Notes under the pieces: model-generated | What the model was told of the DNA's origin: nothing | The model's input: the letters and a program-made list of their open reading frames with translations, nothing else | Databases searched by the model: none | Program-made: the position numbers and the translations under genes | NCBI GenBank assembly: GCA_002422955.1 | Contig: DITY01000316.1 | Span: 2,012-18,170 of the forward strand | DNA from: Planctomycetaceae bacterium UBA6172 | GTDB taxonomy: Bacteria > Planctomycetota > Planctomycetia > Pirellulales > Pirellulaceae | Length of the DNA: 16,159 nucleotides | Direction of reading: 5' to 3' | In this document: piece by piece, positions 1 through 6,596 of the stretch | Layout of the letters: each line of letters starts with the position of its first letter | Numbering within the stretch: the first letter of the stretch is position 1

Positions 1-1019
1 GCGTCGCCTTCGTTGGCGGTCACCAGGTAGGAACGCCCGTTGGTGGAATAAAGCCGGATCGTGTCGGGTTGGAAGACGCCCAGAAGTCCCGGCCATGACT
101 GGATCCGAATGCCACCGTCTCTGTCGCTGACATCAAGCTCATTCCCTACACGGCCATGGTCTTTGAACCCCAGCGGAATCAGCCGTTTTGCCTTGGCGGT
201 GGGAATGTCGATTTCCGCGATCGCGTTGTTTTCCTGAAGACAGACGAACGCGGTAGCGCTGTCTTGGCTGATTTCGATCCATTCCGGCTCGACATCTTCA
301 GCGAAGGTCGCCGGACGACTGGTGTAGGGTTCCAAGCTCAGGGTAACGCGGCCTGATACCCGCAGGCCGGCCGCGGTCAGTCGTGGCAACTCCTGGGCTC
401 GTGAACCACCCGCGTTCCAGTCCCGAAAATCGACGGTCCGCACGACCGCCTGGTCGATCCCGTCCGCCAAGTCGATGACCGTCACCGTGCCTTCGGGATC
501 GACGCTGTAATCGACGTTGGGCTCGCCCTCATTCGCGACCAGGACCCATCGGCCATCCGAAGAAAAAGCGACCATATCGGGCAACGCCCCGGTCGGGACC
601 GAGCCCAAAAACCGGAGCGTCCGCGTATCGTAAAAGGCGACTGCCCCCGGGTCGGTGTTCGGGTCTGACTCCACCGCGACAGCCACCCGGCCCCGCGATA
701 TGGCGACGCTGTTGACCGCCTTCATCGGACCGGCCAAATCGGTCGTCGGATCGATTTCACCGAGGGGTTTCAGTTGCCCCTGATCGGACATGCTGAGCAC
801 GTCGACCCGACCCGATTCCGCGTTCACAACGAAGACCCGCTGTGTCGATGGGCAATGGGCCGGAATCTCCGCCGCCGATTTACCGAACAACCCGGTCGCA
901 TACGAGCCTACCGGGTTCATCTCGAGCTCCGCGGCCGCGCCGGGCCGCAAAATCCCCAGCACGCTGACTGCCAGCGTCAAGCACCCGCCGAGCGGGAATC
1001 GCAGCCTTGATGCGTCCAT
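1..1019 (-). CDS. Secreted choice-of-anchor I domain beta-propeller protein (3' end outside window)
   Basis: I translated the minus strand from the ATG at 1019-1017; the frame stays open to the left edge (339 codons plus 2 bases), so the C-terminus is missing. The N-terminus is a plausible signal peptide: basic start, hydrophobic stretch LTLAVSVLGIL, then an Ala-rich cleavage region near residue 30. After it come propeller-like repeats: RVFVVNAESGRVDVLSM, VAFYDTRTLRFLGSVPTG, ALPDMVAFSSDGRWVLVANEGEPN, GTVTVIDLADG, and later YLVTANEGDA at the edge. The paired VANEGEPN and VTANEGDA motifs are typical of the choice-of-anchor I family, secreted propellers sometimes annotated as alkaline-phosphatase-like or mesenchyme-specific glycoprotein-like. 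The substrate is unknown; a surface or periplasmic location is inferred. A GTG at 1055 is an alternative start, but the ATG gives the better signal peptide. It starts 62 bases after the DUF1559 gene, so they may be cotranscribed. Confidence 0.8.
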   Translation of the reverse strand, partial: MDASRLRFPLGGCLTLAVSVLGILRPGAAAELEMNPVGSYATGLFGKSAAEIPAHCPSTQRVFVVNAESGRVDVLSMSDQGQLKPLGEIDPTTDLAGPMKAVNSVAISRGRVAVAVESDPNTDPGAVAFYDTRTLRFLGSVPTGALPDMVAFSSDGRWVLVANEGEPNVDYSVDPEGTVTVIDLADGIDQAVVRTVDFRDWNAGGSRAQELPRLTAAGLRVSGRVTLSLEPYTSRPATFAEDVEPEWIEISQDSATAFVCLQENNAIAEIDIPTAKAKRLIPLGFKDHGRVGNELDVSDRDGGIRIQSWPGLLGVFQPDTIRLYSTNGRSYLVTANEGD

Positions 1020-1081
1020 ACCGTCATCACGCCTCGAAAGCGACGCCGCTCGCACGGCTCGGGTTGATCAGACTCGAAGGA

Positions 1082-2062
1082 TCAAAACTCGCCGTTGACG
1101 ACTTCACCGCCAGCGCGCGTGATCAAAGCACCCAACGTCGCCGCGTTGATCGAATCGCTGATGAAGCGTACCGACCCATCCGACAGGCTGATGTTGATGC
1201 CGCCGGGGTGGAACGAGTAGTACTCGCTGTTGTTCGTGCAATTGATCGCGCAACCGCCATGAATTGTCGTCGCGAAGGGAGCACTGCTAGCGGTTACGTT
1301 GAGCAACGTCCCGTCCCTCGACGCGCCGTTCACACTGCCGGATGTGCTGTCGTAATCCGCCCAGCCCCAGCCGTCGGCGACAACGACACCCGAGGGGCGC
1401 TTGCCGGCGAAGTAGATCTCTGGCCGTCCGCAGCGTTCCGCGAGCATCATCGTGTTGGACAAGCCGTCGATGATGTCCGCCAATCTGGTCGCACGATTGC
1501 GATCCATCGCTCCGGGCGATCCACGCAGGATGCCGGCAGGGAACGGCAAGCCGTTGGCTTCGAAGAACGACCGCCGAACTTCGTTGGTCGACGAATAATC
1601 GGACGGCCCGAACCCGTTTGCCGGCACGACGACGTGATTAGCCTGCGCGGCGGCGTTGGGCGTCATCCGGGTGCTGGGGCTGGAGGGACAAACGTATGAC
1701 GGGATCATCGTTTGTGTCGCCGGGAAGTTTACCTCACGCCACCAGCGGACGTTGAAGTTGTAAATATCATAAACTGCGGTTTGCTCGATGAATGGCAACA
1801 TGAACGCCGACCAACTGTGGCGAGATTCCCCCGACGTGATTCGGCTCGGGGGCAGCGTCTTGTATGAGCTTTCGTAGTTGTGAAGGCCGAGCGTCAATTG
1901 TTTCAAGTTGTTGCCGCACTGCATGCGTCGAGCGGCTTCGCGAGCGGCTTGCACGGCCGGCAGCAACAGCCCAACCATGACACCGATGATCGCGATCACG
2001 ACCAACAATTCCACCAACGTGAACCCGGGTCGCCGGGCGTTTATCATTCGGTTTCGCATCAT
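1082..2062 (-). CDS. DUF1559 domain protein with type IV pilin-like N-terminus
   Basis: This 326-residue protein starts with a short basic leader ending RRPG, followed by FTLVELLVVIAIIG: a class III prepilin signal with cleavage expected after Gly13 and the conserved Glu at +5 (Glu18). The hydrophobic helix continues to about residue 38 and leads into AREAARRMQCGNNLKQ, the standard DUF1559 entry. The C-terminus has the family signature, FHPGGINISLSDGSVRFI followed by a TRAGGE motif. DUF1559 (SBP_bac_10-like) proteins are greatly expanded in planctomycetes and resemble type II secretion pseudopilins; their exact role is not established. Length is normal and nothing is broken. The start is fixed by an AGGA six bases upstream. 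The gene lies 227 bases downstream of the lipoprotein gene, a gap long enough for its own promoter. Confidence 0.95.
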   Translation of the reverse strand: MMRNRMINARRPGFTLVELLVVIAIIGVMVGLLLPAVQAAREAARRMQCGNNLKQLTLGLHNYESSYKTLPPSRITSGESRHSWSAFMLPFIEQTAVYDIYNFNVRWWREVNFPATQTMIPSYVCPSSPSTRMTPNAAAQANHVVVPANGFGPSDYSSTNEVRRSFFEANGLPFPAGILRGSPGAMDRNRATRLADIIDGLSNTMMLAERCGRPEIYFAGKRPSGVVVADGWGWADYDSTSGSVNGASRDGTLLNVTASSAPFATTIHGGCAINCTNNSEYYSFHPGGINISLSDGSVRFISDSINAATLGALITRAGGEVVNGEF

Positions 2063-2068
2063 TTTAAA

Positions 2069-2072
2069 TCCT
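2069..2072 (-). promoter_or_regulatory. Ribosome binding site of the 2062 DUF1559 gene
   Basis: Read on the minus strand, AGGA is followed by TTTAAA and then the double ATG. The spacing of six bases supports the first ATG (2062) over the internal Met6. Confidence 0.6.
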
Positions 2073-2253
2073 ATCAGAATGTTTTGAAGTTTTACGTTTC
2101 GGTCTCAGGACGGTCGCGGCAGCTGCGACAGACAGTTGCCGTCATGGGGCGTTTCAATCACCACTCGATTTCGCCCGAGAGATCGTGTTGCCGGAGCGGC
2201 AGGCCAGCGACTTGTCACCTGCTCGCAGTCTGCTAGGCAGCGGACGCGTACCT

Positions 2254-2280
2254 CCGGCCCGACTTGGGGCCTGATGCCGG
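2254..2280 (-). terminator. Weak hairpin after the lipoprotein gene
   Basis: Two overlapping inverted repeats sit just past the lipoprotein stop on the minus strand: GGCCC/GGGCC (2256-2260 with 2267-2271) and an alternative CCGGC/GCCGG (2254-2258 with 2276-2280). The position suits a terminator or mRNA 3' end, but no T-run follows, so this is not a classical intrinsic terminator. The rest of 2063-2289 shows only the ribosome binding site of the next gene; I see no convincing promoter. Confidence 0.25.
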
Positions 2281-2289
2281 GTCGGCTCG

Positions 2290-2736
2290 TCAGTCCAGGC
2301 TGATCGTGCTGACCTCGTTTTCACCGGCGGCAACCTGAATGTTCACGGGCGAGGTTTGCGGTCGCCCGTATTTAGCCGGGAGCAATTCCTTCAGTTCGTC
2401 CTTCTGCTCTTCCCTCAAGCCAGCGGTCGGGCCGAACCAAGAGATGGTGGCTCGGTACTCGCCCGCAGGCGCCCCGAGCCCTTTGCCTTCGGGGCGAAAG
2501 GTGTAGACCTGGAAGGTACCCTCTTGATCGACCACGGCGGAGATCACCGGACCGCCGGAACCCAGCGGCATCGGATGCAGACGGATCGATGCCTCGGGGA
2601 TCGGTTCTCCCTTGAATCGCACTTTGCCCGTGACCGGATGCAGGTCATTGAAAACCTCAAAGTCAGCCTTCAAAGGCTCACCGCAACCGGCAAACAGCAA
2701 CACGAGCGGGAATATCGCGAGAAGGAAGCGATTCAT
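2290..2736 (-). CDS. Small lipoprotein with carboxypeptidase-regulatory/transthyretin-like fold
   Basis: From the ATG at 2736 the protein has 148 residues. It opens with a lipoprotein signal: MNRFLLAIFPLVLLFAGC, with lipobox FAGC and the lipidated Cys at residue 18. The mature part has the layout of planctomycete carboxypeptidase-regulatory-like lipoproteins: HPVTGKVRFKGEPIPEASIRLHP (a 'value added to the input' beta strand pattern), a GTFQVYTF strand, then PAGEYRATISW, and a C-terminal INIQV-type strand ending in EVSTISLD. Such proteins are usually encoded next to DUF1559 genes, as here; their function is unknown, and attachment to a membrane is inferred from the lipobox. A longer reading from 2766 adds ten residues, but AAGGTG ten bases upstream of the inner ATG favours 2736. 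Confidence 0.88.
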   Translation of the reverse strand: MNRFLLAIFPLVLLFAGCGEPLKADFEVFNDLHPVTGKVRFKGEPIPEASIRLHPMPLGSGGPVISAVVDQEGTFQVYTFRPEGKGLGAPAGEYRATISWFGPTAGLREEQKDELKELLPAKYGRPQTSPVNIQVAAGENEVSTISLD

Positions 2737-3094
2737 TTTGCCAACACCTTGAATTTCGAATGCCATCGACTCAAACCGGATCGGATTGCCGAGATTTGTG
2801 AACGATCCCCCGTGTACGAGAACACGCAGCCCTTTGCTGGGGTGTGGTGCTCAACAACGGACGCCGGATGCACGAGTCGAGATCGCATCGGATTGCGCGA
2901 TTCGTTCCCGCGAACGAAGATTCTTCGTCCCGGATCGCCGCGGCTGAATTTGGCGCTCGCAATCCCAACCGATCTACGGGCAAGGACGACCGTCTAATCA
3001 ATTACTACTTAACTTAAGGATGCGTTTGTGATGAAACGACATGCTTATTGTGAAGGATCGGTTAAATCGCATCCCCCCAAATGTGGCCCCTGCC
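2737..3094. other. Intergenic gap between lipoprotein gene and transposase island
   Basis: I find no gene in this stretch. It should hold the minus-strand promoter of the lipoprotein operon, but I see no convincing -35/-10 pair. The notable structure is two overlapping inverted repeats: TTCGTTC/GAACGAA (2901-2907 with 2912-2918) and ACGAAGA/TCTTCGT (2914-2920 with 2922-2928). They share ACGAA and so cannot both form. A short AT-rich patch lies at about 2996-3015. Confidence 0.5.
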
Positions 3095-3119
3095 TTCGGA
3101 CGGTGCCACCCACTTTCTG
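3095..3119 (-). repeat. REP-like repeat core, inverted copy upstream of transposase (copy D)
   Basis: Read on the minus strand this is a 25-base core starting CAGAAAGTGGGTGGCACC. It matches the core at 9710-9734 at 22 of 25 positions. It lies 63 bases upstream of the transposase ATG and points the opposite way from the copies downstream of the gene. Similarity does not clearly extend beyond the core. Confidence 0.6.
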
Positions 3120-3171
3120 CTCGCGTCTGCCTTGGCGGTCTGATCTAATTTGGCAATCTTTACGCTTTCTC

Positions 3172-3176
3172 GGAGG
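3172..3176 (+). promoter_or_regulatory. Strong Shine-Dalgarno of the transposase gene
   Basis: GGAGG, extended to GGAGGTG, lies six bases before the ATG at 3183. This selects that ATG over the in-frame TTG at 3150. Confidence 0.7.
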
Positions 3177-3182
3177 TGTTTC

Positions 3183-4349
3183 ATGGGCAGGCCCGCTCGG
3201 TCCGATCAGTTTGTTTCCGGCGAAATCGCGGTCGTGCATGCCGTCCAGCGGTGCGTCCGACGGGCATTTCTGGCTGGCGTTGATCCCGTCTCCGGTAAGG
3301 ATTTTTCGTTCCGACGCGAGTGGATCCGCAGACGCATGGAAGCCCTCGCTTCCGTTTTCGGGATCGATGTGCTGACCTACGCCGTCATGAGCAACCACCT
3401 CCATCTGATCCTCCGCAACCGACCGGACGTCGTTGCCCAGTGGTCCGACGAACAAGTCGCTATCCGTTGGCTGAGAGTTTTTCCGGGCCGCCGACTCGAA
3501 GAGCACCTTGCCGAGCCGACTGAGAACGACGTCCAGATGCTGGTCAACCAGCCCGAAAGGCTGGCACTGATCCGCCAGCGGTTATCGGATATCTCCTGGT
3601 TCATGCGGGCCCTCTCCGAGCCGATCGCCCGGATGGCCAATCGGCAGGACCAGTGCCCCGGCCGGTTTTGGGAAGGTCGATTCAAGGCCCTTCGGATCGT
3701 CGACGAGGCGGGGCTGTTGGCCTGTTCCATGTACGTCGACCTGAACCCGGTGCGGGCCGCGATGGTGTCAAAGCCGGAAGCGGCGATCCACACTTCGGCG
3801 TATGACCGACACCGAGGTGAACGGGGCGAGATGATCGATTCGGCGGCCTTTGACTTGGTACCGATCGCGACGGCCGCGGCGGGCAAGGAGATTCGCGAGA
3901 CACCGGTGGCGGTGCTGAAGGCGAAGCGGCGGGTGAAGAAGCGGTCTCCGACGGGACGCCGCATCCGCCGCGACCAGTGGTTGGCACCGCTGCAACTCGA
4001 TCCGCAAACGCTCTCGCAACAGGCCCAGGCACACACTTCGGGGATGCGGGCTAGCGACAAGGGGTTCTTGCAGCTCAGTTGGCGGAGTTACTTCGATTTG
4101 CTGCGCTGGACGGCCCAGCAGGCGTTTGACGGGGTGAGTGCCAAGATCCCACCACGGCTAGCAAAATTGCTGGCAGCGCAGGGGATTGACGCGTCGATGT
4201 GGCGTGAGCTGGTGTGGAATTTTAAGAAGTATTTTGGTCGAGGCTCGTGTGCGGGATCGTCGCCAGCGATGGCTGAAGACGCAAAGTGCCATGGCCGAGG
4301 TTGGCACCGCGGCCAAAAGACCGCCCGAGCATTTTTCGTCGCCGCGTAA
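3183..4349 (+). CDS. REP-associated tyrosine transposase-like (RAYT / IS200-like Y1) protein
   Basis: This is a 388-residue HUH-type single-strand transposase relative. The Y1 domain covers about residues 15-195. It has an opening strand VVHAVQRCVRRAFL, the metal-binding HUH signature NHLHLIL (His72 and His74), a GRFWEGRFKA segment at 160-169, and MYVDLNPVRAAM, with Tyr184 the best candidate nucleophile by family comparison. About 190 further residues follow, including a basic patch KAKRRVKKRS and an aromatic helical region WRSYFDLLRW. This makes the protein longer than minimal RAYTs but similar to the long planctomycete versions I recall. The frame is intact and all expected catalytic residues are present, so it may be active. 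Repeat cores flank the gene on both sides. In RAYT biology such enzymes cut and join REP hairpins as single strands; that role is inferred here. Confidence 0.85.
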   Translation: MGRPARSDQFVSGEIAVVHAVQRCVRRAFLAGVDPVSGKDFSFRREWIRRRMEALASVFGIDVLTYAVMSNHLHLILRNRPDVVAQWSDEQVAIRWLRVFPGRRLEEHLAEPTENDVQMLVNQPERLALIRQRLSDISWFMRALSEPIARMANRQDQCPGRFWEGRFKALRIVDEAGLLACSMYVDLNPVRAAMVSKPEAAIHTSAYDRHRGERGEMIDSAAFDLVPIATAAAGKEIRETPVAVLKAKRRVKKRSPTGRRIRRDQWLAPLQLDPQTLSQQAQAHTSGMRASDKGFLQLSWRSYFDLLRWTAQQAFDGVSAKIPPRLAKLLAAQGIDASMWRELVWNFKKYFGRGSCAGSSPAMAEDAKCHGRGWHRGQKTARAFFVAA

Positions 4350-4582
4350 CGGTCGTCGCGCCCGTCAGCTAACGTCCCCCGTAGCATCGCCAGACCAGAG
4401 CGCAAGTCAGAGCCGCCCTGCAGAGCGGGATACGGCTGATGACAATCGTCCGACGCTGGACTCATTCAGCGGTCTCTGGCCAAGTAGACTGCCTGGCTAT
4501 TGGCAAGTCTGAGCCCTCGCTAGCTGCGAGTTGGAAACTGGCCCATCGCCGTTCGCCACGCCGGACCGTCTCGCGCGCTATG

Positions 4583-4637
4583 CCTAAAACCGTCCGTACC
4601 TTGTGAACCGCCGAGAAAATGGATGGCACCTTGCGAA
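4583..4637 (+). repeat. REP-like repeat, copy A downstream of transposase
   Basis: The block reads CCTAAAACCGTCCGTACC, then TTGTGAACCG, then the core GAGAAAATGGATGGCACC (4613-4637, 22 of 25 matches to 9710-9734). Its 5' half matches the 3' half of the 150-bp repeat, so this is a shortened copy with a single TTGTGAAC. Between the transposase stop and here (4350-4582) I see no gene. Confidence 0.65.
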
Positions 4638-4638
4638 G

Positions 4639-4788
4639 CGAGAATATCTAGAGACCTGCCCGAAGGGCGTTGTTCGGTTCCACAATCGTCTGGAAATCGT
4701 CATTGAGCGAGCCCGCGCTGCGTCTAATACCGTCCGTACGTTGTGAACTTGTGAACCGATCAGAATATGGCTGGCACCTTTCGAATCT
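4639..4788 (+). repeat. 150-bp dispersed repeat, copy 1
   Basis: This block aligns end to end with 9587-9737. I counted 13 substitutions and one single-base gap over about 151 positions, roughly 91% identity. It ends in a REP-like core (4761-4785). A CCGAA/TTCGG inverted repeat near its start is kept in both copies. It looks like a non-autonomous element that the neighbouring RAYT could mobilise. Confidence 0.75.
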
Positions 4789-4838
4789 GTTGTGAACTTG
4801 TGAACCGATCAGAATATGGCTGGCACCTTTCGAATCTG
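4741..4838 (+). repeat. Perfect 49-bp tandem duplication of the repeat core (copies B and B')
   Basis: 4741-4789 and 4790-4838 are identical, 49 bases each. Each unit contains TTGTGAAC twice in a row, then AGAATATGGCTGGCACC. Perfect identity suggests a recent duplication. The copy at 9587-9737 has only one unit. Confidence 0.9.
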
Positions 4839-4991
4839 TGGAAAGCTGCCAGTTCTTGCCAAACTCGGGAAAAATCGAAGCGACGGAATTTTTAGACCAC
4901 GCTTCGGCCCAGGTTACTTGAGGCGAATGCGTCAGCAACACACGGGCCTGCCGACTCCCGGCCCGGGCGGTTGTTTGGCGTTCACGTGCGC

Positions 4992-5043
4992 CCCACGCGT
5001 GCGCCCCACGTAGGCGGCCCACGCGTGCGCCCCACGTAGGCGA
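4992..5043 (+). repeat. 26-bp tandem repeat, two units
   Basis: Units 4992-5017 and 5018-5043 share ACGCGTGCGCCCCACGTAGG and differ only at the last base. A partial unit (GTGCGCCCCACG) lies just upstream at about 4986-4997. It adjoins the double hairpin at 5041-5086. Confidence 0.8.
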
Positions 5044-5086
5044 GTCTCTCCGAGACTCGAAGATTCCGGCGTCTCGGAGAGACGCC
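5041..5086. repeat. BIME-like pair of inverted 19-nt hairpins
   Basis: Hairpin 1 (5041-5059) pairs CGAGTCTC with GAGACTCG around a TCC loop. Hairpin 2 (5068-5086) pairs GGCGTCTC with GAGACGCC around a GGA loop. Both stems are perfect 8-bp pairings. The 13-base centre of one hairpin is the reverse complement of the centre of the other, so they form a mirror-image pair. The outer flanks also mirror each other: CCCCACGTAGGCG on the left against CGCGACGTGGG on the right. This is the architecture of BIME-type palindromic repeats. Confidence 0.75.
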
Positions 5087-5491
5087 GCGACGTGGGATCC
5101 CGCCTTTGCTCGCATATATTTTGCGAGAACGGTTCAAGGCAACAAAAAGAGGTGCGTTAGGAATCCGGTTCAATCGCTAATGACTGCTGCCTGTAAAACG
5201 GGGGCAGCAGGTAAGGTCCTAAGGCGGCGTTGGGCTAGAAGGCCTCGATGGCAATTAGCATCCGACTACGTTTAGCGCATTCCCAACGCCAATTGGCGAG
5301 TCGGCGTCCCAATTTGAGAAAAGTCAGGAAGTCCCGTCCTTTGCGGTCGATTTCGCTGCGTCGCGCGAGAGAGCTTTCCGCGAAGATGGTATTCGGCGGG
5401 GAGGGGTGGCGCCGTGCGGACGCGTGGATTTTGCGTTTTTCGGATGGCTTTTTGAATAAACCACGTTCGTTCATTCAATCTTCATCCGCCG

Positions 5492-5514
5492 CTGTTAGGA
5501 TCCGAAACTAACAG
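5492..5514. promoter_or_regulatory. Inverted repeat upstream of the DUF1559 operon
   Basis: CTGTTAG (5492-5498) and CTAACAG (5508-5514) form a perfect 7-bp inverted repeat with a 9-base spacer, ending 56 bases before the ATG at 5571. It could be an operator or a leader hairpin; no T-run follows, so a terminator is less likely. Confidence 0.3.
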
Positions 5515-5570
5515 CCAGTTGGCCGCCCGCTGGCGACCGCTCGATAACTCATTTCACGCCGGGGCCACTC

Positions 5571-6596
5571 ATGGAAAACATGATTATCAAACGATGCCGC
5601 TTAAAACGAAGCGGACGCCATGGATCGTCCGGGTTCACGTTGGTGGAACTGTTGGTCGTAATCGCCATCATCGGCGTGATGGTGGGTTTGCTCCTGCCGG
5701 CCGTGCAATCGGCGCGTGAAGCGGCCCGGCGGATGTCGTGTCAGAATAACCTGAAACAGATGGGCCTCGCCCTGCACAATTATCACGACACCCATCGGGT
5801 TTTCACCCCGGGCGTCGTCAATCCGCGGGATCCCAACCCCAACGGGGCTAACGGCTCCGGCACGCCGGCGATGGGTGCCAACTGGGCAGCGTTCATCCTG
5901 CCGTTCATGGAGCAGCCGGCGCTGTGGGAGGAAGTTGTCACGATCGGACGGGAGCGGCCGGAAGTCGTGGACTGGTATGGCAACGGTGTTTACATCAACC
6001 GTGGCATGACCGTCGGAAGCAAGCCCCTCCCGGCCTTCAGTTGCCCCAGTCACCCGTCGGCGGATCATCAGTTCGCCAACGGGACCGGCATGGAGCACTT
6101 GGGGCGTGGCAACTATGGGGCGAATTACGGTAAGGGCGGCTACGGCAGTGTCCACACCGGCAATGGCGCCGTCGGGGGGCCGATGGCCAATAACGGGAGG
6201 CTCAGCATGGCGGATGTCCGCGACGGGACGTCCAACACCCTGATGGTGAGCGAACTGAAGTTTCGCGTCACCGGCTCGAATCGACACCAAGATACTCGCG
6301 GCGTGTGGGCCTACGGCGCGATGTGTGCGAGTTTGTTGACGACCAGGACCGGCCCCAACAGCACCGTGCCCGATGGCGTCTGGGGGTGTCGCAGCGAACC
6401 GGCTGAGCGCATGCCGTGCGTGCAGATCGGCTCTCCCTACACCGAAAATTACTCCGCCGCCCGCGGCTATCATCCGGGGGGCGTGCTCGGCTGTCTGGCC
6501 GATGGCAGCGTCAGCTTTTATTCCGACAGCATCGCACTCGATGTTTGGCAAGCCATAGGAACGCGTGCGGGTGGTGAAATCCCACGCAGCGAATGA
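5571..6596 (+). CDS. DUF1559 domain protein with type IV pilin-like N-terminus
   Basis: This 341-residue protein has a basic leader of 21 residues ending SSG, then FTLVELLVVIAIIG (prepilin cleavage after Gly21, conserved Glu26). AREAARRMSCQNNLKQMGLA follows directly. The middle has the DUF1559 pattern WAAFILPFMEQPALW, SCPSHPSA and DGTSNTLMVSE, and the C-terminus reads GYHPGGVLGCLADGSVSF with TRAGGE near the end. Compared with the copy at 1082-2062, the first 40 residues are almost the same but the rest diverges widely, so they are paralogues and not a recent duplication. The role is probably structural or secretory at the cell envelope, as inferred from pseudopilins. The start has only weak ribosome binding sequence. 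The stop overlaps the ATG of the next gene (ATGA). Confidence 0.95.
   Translation: MENMIIKRCRLKRSGRHGSSGFTLVELLVVIAIIGVMVGLLLPAVQSAREAARRMSCQNNLKQMGLALHNYHDTHRVFTPGVVNPRDPNPNGANGSGTPAMGANWAAFILPFMEQPALWEEVVTIGRERPEVVDWYGNGVYINRGMTVGSKPLPAFSCPSHPSADHQFANGTGMEHLGRGNYGANYGKGGYGSVHTGNGAVGGPMANNGRLSMADVRDGTSNTLMVSELKFRVTGSNRHQDTRGVWAYGAMCASLLTTRTGPNSTVPDGVWGCRSEPAERMPCVQIGSPYTENYSAARGYHPGGVLGCLADGSVSFYSDSIALDVWQAIGTRAGGEIPRSE

Larger units (their letters stand above)
3095..4838 (+). mobile_element. Putative RAYT/REP unit: IS200-like transposase with flanking inverted repeat cores
   Basis: The unit is defined by the transposase gene, one repeat core in minus orientation on its left (3095-3119) and three cores in plus orientation on its right (4613-4637, 4761-4785, 4810-4834). 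In RAYT systems the transposase gene is typically flanked by REP-type sequences in opposite orientations and acts on related repeats elsewhere in the genome. The limits are inferred from the repeats; I see no target-site duplication, which fits HUH transposases. Confidence 0.45.
4839..5570. other. Gene-free stretch between repeats and DUF1559 gene
   Basis: Apart from the tandem repeats and double hairpin listed separately, I find no convincing gene here. Short open frames exist on both strands (for example 5235-5474 minus) but overlap each other and have no recognisable product. Two further hairpins are visible: CTCGCA/TGCGAG (5109-5127) and an 8-bp CTGCTGCC/GGCAGCAG stem with an 11-base loop (5184-5210). 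T-rich patches near 5430-5455 may be promoter DNA for the DUF1559 gene, but no clear -35/-10 pair stands out. Confidence 0.5.

Noticed and set aside
3377..4060. 227-codon minus-strand frame within the transposase gene
   Set aside because: Antisense to the RAYT gene, which has the HUH motif and a strong Shine-Dalgarno; the antisense product is Arg/Ser-rich and unrecognisable.
4741..4838. CRISPR-like direct repeats
   Set aside because: Two units directly abut with no spacer, and no cas gene is present in the window.
4648..5115. Minus-strand frame whose peptide resembles one at 9465-9710 (shared FTSSQRTDGIR...LNDD)
   Set aside because: The similarity comes from the 150-bp DNA repeat read on its complement. 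The single-base gap between copies breaks the frame at the end of the match, and the flanking peptides are hairpin and tandem-repeat translation.
5160..5190. tRNA T-arm-like string GGTTCAATC
   Set aside because: The bases on either side cannot form the 5-bp T stem, and no anticodon or acceptor arm is found around it.
5184..5210. 8-bp-stem hairpin as an intrinsic terminator
   Set aside because: There is no T-run on either side, and no gene ends nearby (the closest stop on the plus strand is over 800 bases away).
5235..5474. Short Lys/Arg-rich frames on both strands upstream of the DUF1559 gene
   Set aside because: Overlapping frames on both strands, no ribosome binding site, and no family resemblance.
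5601..6551. 316-codon minus-strand frame opposite the DUF1559 gene
   Set aside because: The plus strand encodes an unmistakable DUF1559 protein over the same bases, and a similar antisense frame occurs at 1007-1699 opposite the other DUF1559 gene.
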